From: an uncultured Gammaproteobacteria bacterium
Lineage (GTDB): Bacteria > Pseudomonadota > Gammaproteobacteria > Pseudomonadales > Pseudohongiellaceae
DNA: 35,021 bases
Direction: 5' to 3'
Assembly: GCA_913061515.1 (NCBI GenBank)
Contig: CAJXSF010000038.1
Coordinates: forward strand, 1 to 35,021
Each line of letters begins with the position of its first letter. Position 1 is the first letter of the stretch. This document shows positions 24,083 through 35,021 of this stretch, piece by piece. Below the pieces are notes generated by a model, which worked only from the letters and a program-made list of their open reading frames with translations, made no database searches and was not told the DNA's origin. Made by a program: the position numbers and the translations under genes.

Positions 24083-25131
24083 TCGTCAATCGCCTCTTTT
24101 AGCCCACACACTTCACGCAGCACCGAAGTGGCGTAGGCCCCAGGGGGCAGTGCAAATCTTACAACCAATTCCTTGTCCAACATTTCCCAAGCCACGTCTT
24201 CTACCATCAGCCGTAGACTGCGTCTTGCTTGTTTTAATCCTGCTTGCTCCAAGCCGTCGCAGAGTTCTTGATGTTTCTGCGCTACTGTTAGCTCAAGCGC
24301 CATTGCATCATCGCCGCTTCGTAAATCTCCGCTTCCCCACAAGGCACCAGTGGGATGAATATCGGCGCTTTGTAAACGGCCCTCCAAGGTTTCATCCCAA
24401 CTCTCGGGCACGAAAACAGATTCGGTGCCCGCAAGATTCATTACGTCGCCTTTGAGGTAGCGGTTCCACTGCCCCGTACGCACTCGATGTGACAATAGCT
24501 CATTGAACACATAGGAGCGCGCTGCCGATAACAACATTGAGCGCTTAAAGCCTTTGCGAAGCTTCAATGTTCCCGCAAACAATCGCTGCGCCATCTCGAC
24601 ATTGCCGTTCTGCCTACCAAAGCGTTGTTCACCAAAATAATTTGGCACGCCATCGACTGCAATTCGTTGCAGACGCCGATTAAGGTCTGTTTGCGCTTGT
24701 TGGTCGATGTCACGCAGTCGTATCGTGAATTCATTGCGCCTGTGGCTGCCGCGGCGAATTTTGCGACTATTCCGGGTGCTTTGCACAATTTCAAGGGCCG
24801 AAGAGGCAAGTGAACTTGTGTCAATATCAGACTTATGCGGTTGGTAGACGCTGAACCACTGTACACAGACGCCCATGCGATCCTTTAAACCCGCATATCC
24901 CACATCATGTTCTTTGACCTCGGCGATCTTGGCTAACTCTCGTACGACTTGCTGCGTCGTCAGCCCTATTTTGCGAATCTGAAAACAGTGGTGTTCGCCC
25001 TCTCCACTTAATTCGAACCCTAAGTCTTCGGTTACACAGAAGTCTTCCGGTTTTTTTTTAAAGACAGCGAAGTGTGTAGGCTGCCCAATCATATACGCTA
25101 GCTGAGTAATGGCCTCACGCGAGGTGCTCAT
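24079..25131 (-). CDS. truD: tRNA pseudouridine(13) synthase TruD
   Basis: A 350-residue enzyme that isomerises uridine 13 in tRNA-Glu. The catalytic Asp84 is in GLKDRMGVCVQWFSV, and the family motif NYFGEQRFGR is present, followed by the insertion domain characteristic of TruD (SRTGQWNRYLKGD-like region with GALWGSGDLRSGDD). The N-terminal KPEDFCVTEDLGFE is the usual opening. Its ATG overlaps the ispF stop as ATGA, and its stop overlaps the pcm start, so it sits in the middle of a tightly coupled leftward operon. Confidence 0.95.
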   Translation of the reverse strand: MSTSREAITQLAYMIGQPTHFAVFKKKPEDFCVTEDLGFELSGEGEHHCFQIRKIGLTTQQVVRELAKIAEVKEHDVGYAGLKDRMGVCVQWFSVYQPHKSDIDTSSLASSALEIVQSTRNSRKIRRGSHRRNEFTIRLRDIDQQAQTDLNRRLQRIAVDGVPNYFGEQRFGRQNGNVEMAQRLFAGTLKLRKGFKRSMLLSAARSYVFNELLSHRVRTGQWNRYLKGDVMNLAGTESVFVPESWDETLEGRLQSADIHPTGALWGSGDLRSGDDAMALELTVAQKHQELCDGLEQAGLKQARRSLRLMVEDVAWEMLDKELVVRFALPPGAYATSVLREVCGLKEAIDE

Positions 25132-25637
25132 ACGGGCACATCAGCCTTGTAGATTAAAACAACCGCATAGGTTTCTACACCTTCTTTGCGCCCCACAAAA
25201 CCCATGCCTTCGGTTGTCGAGGCTTTAACATTCACTTGTTCTTTGGTGATCGACATCAACTGCGCCAGGCGTGCACACATAGCGTCGATGTGCGGCGCCA
25301 TGCGCGGTGCTTGTGCCAGAATCGTCAAGTCTACATTGCCAATCAACCATTGTTCTTCTTGCAAAAACGCACAGACTTTCTGTAATAGTTTGCCGCTATC
25401 AATATTGCTATAGGCAGCATCGGTGTCCGGGAAATGGCGCCCGATATCCCCGCGCCCTATAGCGCCCAACAAGGCATCACATAAGGCATGGATTACCGCG
25501 TCACCATCTGAATGGGCAAGAAGGCTTTTATCATGTTCAATAGTCACCCCACCTAACACAAAAGGTTTATCGGCAATGAGCGAATCAGCAAAACGATGCG
25601 CATCGTAGCCGTGCCCTGTTCGAATCTTATTCCACAT
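25128..25637 (-). CDS. ispF: 2-C-methyl-D-erythritol 2,4-cyclodiphosphate synthase
   Basis: A 169-residue enzyme of the non-mevalonate isoprenoid pathway that cyclises CDP-methylerythritol 2-phosphate. Zinc ligands Asp12 and His14 are in GHGYDAHRF; the HSDGDAVIHALCDALLGAI segment supplies the third His, and VNVKASTTEGMGFVGRKEG is the substrate-binding C-terminal motif. The protein is trimeric in the family. It lies 29 bp downstream of ispD and overlaps truD by four bases. Confidence 0.97.
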   Translation of the reverse strand: MWNKIRTGHGYDAHRFADSLIADKPFVLGGVTIEHDKSLLAHSDGDAVIHALCDALLGAIGRGDIGRHFPDTDAAYSNIDSGKLLQKVCAFLQEEQWLIGNVDLTILAQAPRMAPHIDAMCARLAQLMSITKEQVNVKASTTEGMGFVGRKEGVETYAVVLIYKADVPV

Positions 25638-25666
25638 CGCTGACCATTCCCTTTTTCGCTCTTGCC

Positions 25667-26362
25667 CTAAGCTCGTGCTTGCGCATCGAGAATAATTTGC
25701 GCCATTAGCAAATCATCAGGGTATGTAATTTTAATATTGTCGGCGTTGCCTCTCACCAAGCGCGGAGAATAACCGGCCAATTCCATTGCACTGGCTTCAT
25801 CAGTCACTGTCGTTGGCAGCGCTTTTGCACGCTCTAATACGGTACGGAGCAAGCCGTAGCGAAACGCCTGCGGAGTGCTCGCCTGCCACATATTCTCTCG
25901 TGGTATTGTGGCTTTTATATCGCCATTATCATCGGCCAACTTCAAGGTGCTACTAACAGGCACCCCTAATAAGCCACCCACGGGATGCTGCGCGATTTTT
26001 GATAGGAGCGAGTCGATATCAGCCAAGCGCACACATGGCCGAACAGCATCGTGTACGAGCACCCAATCATCATCGTTTGCCAAGTCAGACAAAGCATAAA
26101 GCCCATTGAGTACCGACTCGGCTCGCTGGGCACCACCAGTACACGTCAGCAAGCTTTCATGGGGCGCTAGCCCATCGCTTTGCCATTGACGATCGTCAGG
26201 GTTCAAAGCCACCACGGTGGCCTGTAGTCCTTGCACTTGCCTTAATCGCAATAAAGTGTGTGCAATCACCGACTTGCCGCACAGAGGCAAATATTGTTTC
26301 GGCGTCTCGCTGTTCATCCGCGAACCAATGCCAGCGGCGGGGACTATTGCCCAAATTGCCAT
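25667..26362 (-). CDS. ispD: 2-C-methyl-D-erythritol 4-phosphate cytidylyltransferase
   Basis: A 231-residue enzyme that attaches CMP to methylerythritol phosphate, two steps before IspF. The nucleotide-binding PAAGIGSRMNSETPKQYLPL is at the N-terminus; VLVHDAVRPCV holds the metal-binding Asp; VTDEASAMELAGYSPRLVRG and NIKITYPDDLLMA close the active site. AGG six bases upstream supports the ATG. It follows ftsB with an 83-bp gap that contains a hairpin, so it may have partly independent expression. Confidence 0.96.
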   Translation of the reverse strand: MAIWAIVPAAGIGSRMNSETPKQYLPLCGKSVIAHTLLRLRQVQGLQATVVALNPDDRQWQSDGLAPHESLLTCTGGAQRAESVLNGLYALSDLANDDDWVLVHDAVRPCVRLADIDSLLSKIAQHPVGGLLGVPVSSTLKLADDNGDIKATIPRENMWQASTPQAFRYGLLRTVLERAKALPTTVTDEASAMELAGYSPRLVRGNADNIKITYPDDLLMAQIILDAQARA

Positions 26363-26400
26363 AGCTTACCTATCCCCGTTTTAGCCTTTCCTAAATGCAG

Positions 26401-26422
26401 GATGCCGGCATACACCGGCATC
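26401..26422. terminator. Hairpin between ftsB and ispD
   Basis: GATGCCGG (26401-26408) and CCGGCATC (26415-26422) form a perfect 8-bp GC-rich stem with a six-base loop, just after the ftsB stop on the leftward transcript. There is no T-tract on that strand, so it may be a transcript-stabilising or attenuating hairpin, or a single REP-like element, rather than a strong terminator. Confidence 0.45.
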
Positions 26423-26445
26423 ACACTCGATCACATTGTTAGAGA

Positions 26446-26718
26446 CTATTCATCGACAATGATGAAAAGTGTCTCGCCCTCTTTGACCATACCAAATTCG
26501 CTGCGAGCACGCTCCTCGATGGCGTCTTGGCCTTCTTTTAGATCAACTACTTCGCCTTCGAGCTGCTGATTGCGCTCGGCCAAAGTGAGGTTTTCCTCTT
26601 TTTGCAATTCAACTTGCGCATCGAGGCTACGCAGCTGTGAAAAACTGCCCTCTCCAACCCAAAGGTTGAATTGCAAAATCAAGAACAACACTACAAGTAT
26701 GCTCATCAGTGCTTTCAT
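26446..26718 (-). CDS. ftsB: Cell division protein FtsB
   Basis: A 90-residue bitopic membrane protein of the FtsQLB divisome complex. One N-terminal membrane segment (MSILVVLFLILQFNLWVGEG) is followed by a periplasmic coiled coil (residues about 28-65, AQVELQKEENLTLAERNQQL and on) and the typical GMVKEGETLFIIVDE end. The start MKALMS at 26718 is preceded by GGGAG; the longer frame from 26757 would overlap the upstream leader. It lies 40 bp downstream of eno, the conserved eno-ftsB-ispD order. Confidence 0.94.
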   Translation of the reverse strand: MKALMSILVVLFLILQFNLWVGEGSFSQLRSLDAQVELQKEENLTLAERNQQLEGEVVDLKEGQDAIEERARSEFGMVKEGETLFIIVDE

Positions 26719-26758
26719 AGTGCTCCCGTCCAGCCAATGCTTGCGCATCGGCATCACG

Positions 26759-28075
<1,317 letters not shown>

Positions 28076-28101
28076 CTATTCAAAAAAATCTAGTGGTATT
28101 G

Positions 28102-28959
<858 letters not shown>

Positions 28960-28970
28960 TCAGCCCCTTT

Positions 28971-30650
<1,680 letters not shown>

Positions 30651-30818
30651 TCAGCTAGAAAATTGGTACTTATTATTGAATCTGCGTCAAGCATAAAACG
30701 TTATTATTAGCGCAAAACGCGAAAAATTATTGATTCAAACAAGCACCTATAGATGGGACTACAGGGTACCAGAAGGTGTCCGTTACCACAACGCAAAATT
30801 GCGCCATCTGCGGCATTG

Positions 30819-32186
30819 CTAGGCTTGCGGCGAGGCGTCTGGCGGCACCCAAATCACTTGCCACCCCAACTCCTTACCACGAGCACGCCAACCGTCGCAG
30901 ACACCAACCCCAGGCACACAAACTAGCTCATCGCCTAGATAGACTAATGGCAGCCTATCGCGGAGCCATGGCGCGATATTGGCATCCTGTAATATTTTCT
31001 TCAACGGGCGCGTGCGCCTGCCATCTAATTTGCAGGACTCGCCCCCAACACGGTAACGCAGATTCAAGGGCGTAGATTCATCTACTCGCAGTCCATCGCC
31101 AGTTTTTACTATGCCGTAGAGCAAACCATTGCTTGGCAAATGCAATACCTTCTGTGGCTCCCAAGGCACTGGTGCGACCACTGCTAGGCCTGCCAAAACT
31201 TTCTGTAGATAGAGGTTTTGGCGATAACGCCGCAATACCACACTGATAGAGTCGGTCTGCCATCGAATCTCTGGCTGCGAGCCAGCACCGGCGGGGATTA
31301 GCCCATTCACGATATGGGTCAGAACATTCCAACCTGGCTCTGGCGCACCCGCCAAAGACAACCAATAACGTAAGGTATTGCGCTGCCGTGCCGGGCTTAA
31401 ATTCTGTAGTTTGCTAGCGTCGACGATGGTGGGCACTTGTGCTTTGACCTCTTCATAGTCGATGCGGGCCAGCTCATCTAATAACACATCGGCTTCAGCG
31501 CTAAGCTGGGCACTGCGCTGCCAACTCTCCCGGTACGAAGGCCAGCGAGCGGCAATCGTCGGCAACACTTCATGTCGCAAAAAATTGCGATCAAATTGCA
31601 CGCTTTGATTGCTCTCGTCCTCTACCCACGCCAGCCCCTCTCGCTGCGCATAGGCGGCGAGCTGATCTCTTGGGATATCGAGCAATGGACGAAAGAGCAT
31701 GGCTTTACCCAAAGGCCGCTGCAGCGGCATCGATGAAAGACCCCGTGGCCCAGCGCCGCGCAGACTACGCAGCAGAAAGGTTTCCGCTTGATCGTCTAGG
31801 TGATGGGCCATGAGCAGACATTCATCGGCCTCTACTTCACGTTCAAACACCCCGTAGCGCTTGTCGCGAGCAAGATTTTCCAAATTCGCGACATCGGGGT
31901 CGATCTCTACCTCTTCACAATGCAATGCGACGCCTAAATGCAAACAAGTTTGCTCGCATAGGCGCTGCCATTGCTGGGCATTGGGGCTAAGGCCGTGATT
32001 GACATGAATGGCGCGCAGACTATACACGGGTGCGCCGCCATAGGCTGCAGCGCTAATGGTGAGCACCCGATGCATCGCGTGCAGAAGCACGCAGGAGTCG
32101 AGACCACCGCTATACGCCACTACGAATTTACTACCCGGAGGAAAATCCGACAGTTGTTCGAGCAGAGATTCAGCGGTAAAAGTCAT
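30819..32186 (-). CDS. tilS: tRNA(Ile)-lysidine synthase
   Basis: A 455-residue enzyme that converts the wobble cytidine of the CAU tRNA-Ile to lysidine so that it reads AUA. The PP-loop ATP-binding motif SGGLDS is at residues 26-31. AIHVNHGLSPNAQQW and LMAHHLDDQAETFLLRSLRG are typical of the N-terminal domain; TilS substrate-binding and C-terminal domains follow (RVGGESCKLDGRRTRPLKKI). It begins five bases after the accA stop, the conserved accA-tilS pair, although no clear Shine-Dalgarno is seen. Confidence 0.95.
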   Translation of the reverse strand: MTFTAESLLEQLSDFPPGSKFVVAYSGGLDSCVLLHAMHRVLTISAAAYGGAPVYSLRAIHVNHGLSPNAQQWQRLCEQTCLHLGVALHCEEVEIDPDVANLENLARDKRYGVFEREVEADECLLMAHHLDDQAETFLLRSLRGAGPRGLSSMPLQRPLGKAMLFRPLLDIPRDQLAAYAQREGLAWVEDESNQSVQFDRNFLRHEVLPTIAARWPSYRESWQRSAQLSAEADVLLDELARIDYEEVKAQVPTIVDASKLQNLSPARQRNTLRYWLSLAGAPEPGWNVLTHIVNGLIPAGAGSQPEIRWQTDSISVVLRRYRQNLYLQKVLAGLAVVAPVPWEPQKVLHLPSNGLLYGIVKTGDGLRVDESTPLNLRYRVGGESCKLDGRRTRPLKKILQDANIAPWLRDRLPLVYLGDELVCVPGVGVCDGWRARGKELGWQVIWVPPDASPQA

Positions 32187-32190
32187 AGAG

Positions 32191-33144
32191 TCAGTTGGAG
32201 ATACCGTAACTCATGAGGCGTTCATAACGACGAGCAATCAATTGATCCGTGTCCATGCCACTCAGGCGATCGACCTGCTCAATCAGTGCTGCTTTTATAT
32301 TGGCTGACATCTTAGGGACGTCACGGTGCGCGCCACCAAGAGGCTCTTCGATTGTGCTGTCGACTATGCCGAGCTCTTCTAGGCGTTTAGAGGTCACCCC
32401 CATTGCCTCAGCCGCTGCGGAGGCATATTCGGAGGACTTCCACAAAATAGTGGCACAGCCTTCCGGCGTGATTACGGTGTAGGTGGAATACTCGAGCATA
32501 TTCAGGTGATCGGCAATGCCAATAGCAATCGCGCCGCCAGAGTTTGCCTCACCGGTAACTGTGGCGATCAATGGCGTACGAACAGTCGACATCATTGCCA
32601 TGTTTTCAGCAATAGCCTCGTTAATACCACGCTCCTCAGCATCAATGCCTGGATAAGCCCCTGGAGTATCGATAAAGCTAAGCACTGGCAATTTAAAACG
32701 CTCAGCCATCGCAATGAGGCGACGGGCTTTACGGTAGCCCTCTGGTCGAGGCATGCCGAAGTTATGACGAACTTTCTCTTTTGTCCCGCGGCCTTTTTGG
32801 TGGCCAATCACCATCACTGGACGATCGTCTAAGCGCGCAACACCGCCGATCAAGGCCATATCGTCTGCGAATAAGCGGTCACCGTGCAATTCATCGAAAT
32901 CAGTAAAAATATGCGAAACATAATCTAGCGTATAAGGACGAAGCGGATGACGCGCAACCTGCGAGATCTGCCAAGGACTAAGAGAGGCGTAGATTTTCTC
33001 CGTCAATTTGACGTTTTTTTCCTGCAACTTCTGAATTTCATCAGTGATATTGAGCTTGTTATCGGTGCCCACCAAGCGCAATTCGTTGATTTTCACTTCC
33101 AAATCGGCAATGGGCTGTTCGAAGTCTAAGTAATTCGGATTCAT
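32191..33144 (-). CDS. accA: Acetyl-CoA carboxylase carboxyltransferase subunit alpha
   Basis: A 317-residue subunit which, with AccD, moves the carboxyl group from biotin to acetyl-CoA, the first step of fatty-acid synthesis. It opens with [16 protein letters not shown], then the [20 protein letters not shown] segment, and in the crotonase-like core [36 protein letters not shown] and [15 protein letters not shown]. The length and ends are normal. It lies between dnaE and tilS as in Pseudomonas and E. coli; a terminator hairpin separates it from dnaE. Confidence 0.97.
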   Translation of the reverse strand: MNPNYLDFEQPIADLEVKINELRLVGTDNKLNITDEIQKLQEKNVKLTEKIYASLSPWQISQVARHPLRPYTLDYVSHIFTDFDELHGDRLFADDMALIGGVARLDDRPVMVIGHQKGRGTKEKVRHNFGMPRPEGYRKARRLIAMAERFKLPVLSFIDTPGAYPGIDAEERGINEAIAENMAMMSTVRTPLIATVTGEANSGGAIAIGIADHLNMLEYSTYTVITPEGCATILWKSSEYASAAAEAMGVTSKRLEELGIVDSTIEEPLGGAHRDVPKMSANIKAALIEQVDRLSGMDTDQLIARRYERLMSYGISN

Positions 33145-33187
33145 ACGATGTCATATCCCAGTAATGTCTGTGCAGTAATGCATGATA

Positions 33188-33218
33188 CCAAAAGCCTGTC
33201 CTAATTAGCGACAGGCTT
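33188..33218 (-). terminator. Rho-independent terminator after dnaE
   Basis: On the leftward transcript a perfect 9-bp stem AAGCCTGTC / GACAGGCTT (33218-33210 with 33200-33192) encloses a nine-base loop and ends in a short T run (TTTTGG). It lies 45 bp after the dnaE stop and 44 bp before accA, so accA is probably expressed at least partly from its own promoter. Confidence 0.8.
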
Positions 33219-33262
33219 GTCGTCACCATCGACTAATGGCGACTAGCGTCATCATGGCGTGT

Positions 33263-34975
33263 CTAATAACTTAGTTTAACTCGCGCCCGGCCAAACTCTT
33301 CCTGTAATCGGTGCAAGAGGGCTTGCGAAGGCTTTACAGCCCAATCATCCCCCAATTGTACACAGCCTTTGCTGCCTTGGCGCTCATAGTAGATGCGCAC
33401 CGGACAGCTACTCTTACCCGAGGCCAAATTCGATGGGGCGCGCCCTTTGCCTTCGCGTTCTTTCTCGGCAGGCTCGGGCACAGCAACCGGCGCCACAGGC
33501 TCAGCCTTGAAAGACTCAAGGATACGGGTCAGGCCTGCGGGGAAATCAGGCATTAGGTAATCACTATGCAGATGCAATTCGACGCTGCTCGCAAATAGCG
33601 CTCTTGCTTGATCTAGGCTCACAATATGTTTGGCGCGCCCCCGCATGGCGCCGCTGTAATCGTCTACGCTCACGCTGCAATCAACGACGAGAATAGTGTC
33701 TTTGAGTAGCAAATCTCTAAACTGTTCGTACTCTTTGCCAAATACTGACACTTCAAGTCGCGCGCTGCGATCATCGAGCACGATGAAGGCAATGGTGTCT
33801 CCACGTTTGCTTTTCATCGTCCTTGTAGAGACCACTAAACCTGCAACGATTTGGCTTTCTCGTTCGGGCTTTAGATTTGCTAAGCGATCGCGTGTCATGC
33901 GCCCTAGTTCAGGCAAAAATTCATCGATGGGATGGCCGCTTAGGTACAAGCCTAGTGTCTCACGCTCGGATGCTAGGCGGTGTTGCTCACTCCATGGGCG
34001 TACCCGGGCAGACGCCCCAACCCCCACTGGCGCCGTTGGTGCCACCGGACTGATCTCCCCGAACATGTCTTGCACGCCGATGGCTTGGTTACGACTACTT
34101 TGCTCCGCTGCTTTCGTAGTCTCAGCAATCGCGGCAAATAAGGTGGCGCGTGCCTGGTCTTTGCTGCCCTGCTGCAAACTATCCAAGGCGCCGGCCTTAA
34201 TCAGTGCTTCTAGCGCCCGCTTATTAACACTGCGCCCATCCACACGTTGACAGAAATCCAATAGCGACTGGAATGGACCACCGGCTTCACGGGCAGCGAT
34301 AATATTGGCCACAGGCCCTTCACCTAGACCTTTGATAGCCCCAAGGCCATAAACAATTTCGCGGTTCTTATTCACCGTAAAGTTAAAGGCACCAAGATTA
34401 ACATCTGGCACCACTAGCGGCAGCTTCATCTGCCGACACTCTTCGATCAAGGTCACTACTTTGTCGGTGTTCTGCATATCCGCCGACAAAACCGCCGCCA
34501 TAAAATAGGCTGGGTAATGTTCCTTGAGCCATGCAGTTTGATACGACACTAAGGCATAAGCAGCCGAGTGAGACTTGTTAAACCCGTAACCTGCAAACTT
34601 TTCCATCAAATCGAAAATCGAGCCTGCCAAATCTGGATCGATATCGCGCTTAGCCGCACCGGCCATAAACAAATCGCGTTGCTTGGCCATCTCCTCCGGT
34701 TTCTTTTTACCCATCGCGCGGCGCAGCATGTCTGCCTCGCCCAGCGTGTAGTTAGCCAAGACCTGAGCAATCTGCATCACCTGCTCTTGGTAGAGAATCA
34801 CCCCGTAGGTATTAGACAGAACCGGCTCTAGGTCTGGATGTGGGTAGTCTACAGCGGCACGCCCGTGCTTACGGTTGATGAAGTCATCTACCATTCCCGA
34901 TTGCAAAGGCCCAGGCCGGAACAAGGCAACCAATGCGATGATGTCCTCAAAGCTGCTTGGCAATTGCCGCTTGAT
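33263..34975 (-). CDS. dnaE: DNA polymerase III alpha subunit, C-terminal half (truncated by contig end)
   Basis: The last 570 residues or so of the replicative polymerase subunit. The native part begins IKRQLPSSFEDIIALVALFR, leading into FRPGPLQSGMVDDFINRKHG, YGVILYQEQVMQIAQVL and ADMLRRAMGKKKPEEMAKQ, the palm/fingers region. A helix-hairpin-helix segment (YGLGAIKGLGEGPVANII), an OB-fold (IVAGLVVSTRTMKSKRGD) and the tau-binding C-terminal domain follow. The PHP domain and catalytic acidic residues lie upstream and are absent here. The apparent start MYKRQ at 34990 is translated adapter and must not be taken as the N-terminus. Confidence 0.96.
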   Translation of the reverse strand: MKRQLPSSFEDIIALVALFRPGPLQSGMVDDFINRKHGRAAVDYPHPDLEPVLSNTYGVILYQEQVMQIAQVLANYTLGEADMLRRAMGKKKPEEMAKQRDLFMAGAAKRDIDPDLAGSIFDLMEKFAGYGFNKSHSAAYALVSYQTAWLKEHYPAYFMAAVLSADMQNTDKVVTLIEECRQMKLPLVVPDVNLGAFNFTVNKNREIVYGLGAIKGLGEGPVANIIAAREAGGPFQSLLDFCQRVDGRSVNKRALEALIKAGALDSLQQGSKDQARATLFAAIAETTKAAEQSSRNQAIGVQDMFGEISPVAPTAPVGVGASARVRPWSEQHRLASERETLGLYLSGHPIDEFLPELGRMTRDRLANLKPERESQIVAGLVVSTRTMKSKRGDTIAFIVLDDRSARLEVSVFGKEYEQFRDLLLKDTILVVDCSVSVDDYSGAMRGRAKHIVSLDQARALFASSVELHLHSDYLMPDFPAGLTRILESFKAEPVAPVAVPEPAEKEREGKGRAPSNLASGKSSCPVRIYYERQGSKGCVQLGDDWAVKPSQALLHRLQEEFGRARVKLSY

Positions 34976-35021
34976 CTGTCTCTTATACACATCTCCGAGC
35001 CCACGAGACCTCTCTACATCT
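34976..35021 (+). other. Untrimmed Illumina Nextera adapter (read-2 transposon end, i7 index, P7 start)
   Basis: 34976-34994 is the Tn5 mosaic end CTGTCTCTTATACACATCT. 34995-35009 is the read-2 primer part CCGAGCCCACGAGAC, 35010-35017 (CTCTCTAC) matches i7 index N707, and 35018-35021 begins the P7 tail. This is not genomic DNA. Read leftward it gives the false peptide MYKRQ in front of dnaE. Confidence 0.97.

Noticed and set aside
34976..34990. DnaE start codon giving MYKRQ
   Set aside because: It is translated from the Tn5 mosaic end; the real dnaE continues beyond the contig.

Overview
The window is one assembled contig with untrimmed Illumina Nextera adapters at both ends; native sequence runs from about 49 to 34975. 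It comes from a gammaproteobacterium. The right half (17069-34975) has the conserved order mutS-fdxA-rpoS-nlpD-pcm-truD-ispF-ispD-ftsB-eno-kdsA-pyrG-tilS-accA-dnaE, which I know best from Pseudomonas-type genomes. Here surE is absent between pcm and truD, and a DUF368 (PopT-type) membrane protein gene lies between pcm and nlpD. I cannot fix the genus from sequence alone.

The left half (49-16879) is an accessory, copper-centred region that ends in a P4-type tyrosine integrase about 190 bp upstream of mutS, so it reads as a genomic island inserted next to mutS. From the left: a truncated heavy-metal response regulator (CopR/CusR type) divergent from a periplasmic multicopper oxidase (CopA/PcoA type), an outer-membrane CopB, a small Met/His-rich exported protein, a membrane-anchored c-type cytochrome, a second FdxA 7Fe ferredoxin, a decayed APC-permease pseudogene, an exported SnoaL/NTF2-like protein and an EamA transporter. 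Next come a leftward operon of three small genes (DUF2933 membrane protein, isoprenylcysteine-methyltransferase-like membrane protein, helical ferritin-like protein), a DUF5676 membrane protein, an intact APC permease paralogous to the pseudogene, and an unclassified small membrane protein. Last is a MerR-regulator / Cu(I) P-type ATPase / membrane-anchored cupredoxin operon with a clear MerR-type operator.

Inferred logic: the ATPase exports cytosolic Cu(I). The cupredoxin, multicopper oxidase, CopB and Met/His-rich protein bind, oxidise or sequester copper in the envelope. The two halves are controlled by a two-component system (tandem GATTACA boxes) and a MerR-family sensor (19-bp-spacer promoter). 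The DUF2933/ICMT-like/ferritin-like/DUF5676 genes are poorly characterised and look like accessory envelope functions of the same island.

The core half encodes mismatch repair (mutS), stationary-phase sigma factor (rpoS), amidase activation (nlpD), undecaprenyl-phosphate recycling (popT), protein and tRNA modification (pcm, truD, tilS), isoprenoid precursors (ispD, ispF), division (ftsB), glycolysis (eno), Kdo synthesis (kdsA), CTP synthesis (pyrG), fatty-acid initiation (accA) and replication (dnaE, truncated by the contig end). I found no tRNA, rRNA, CRISPR array or insertion sequence.
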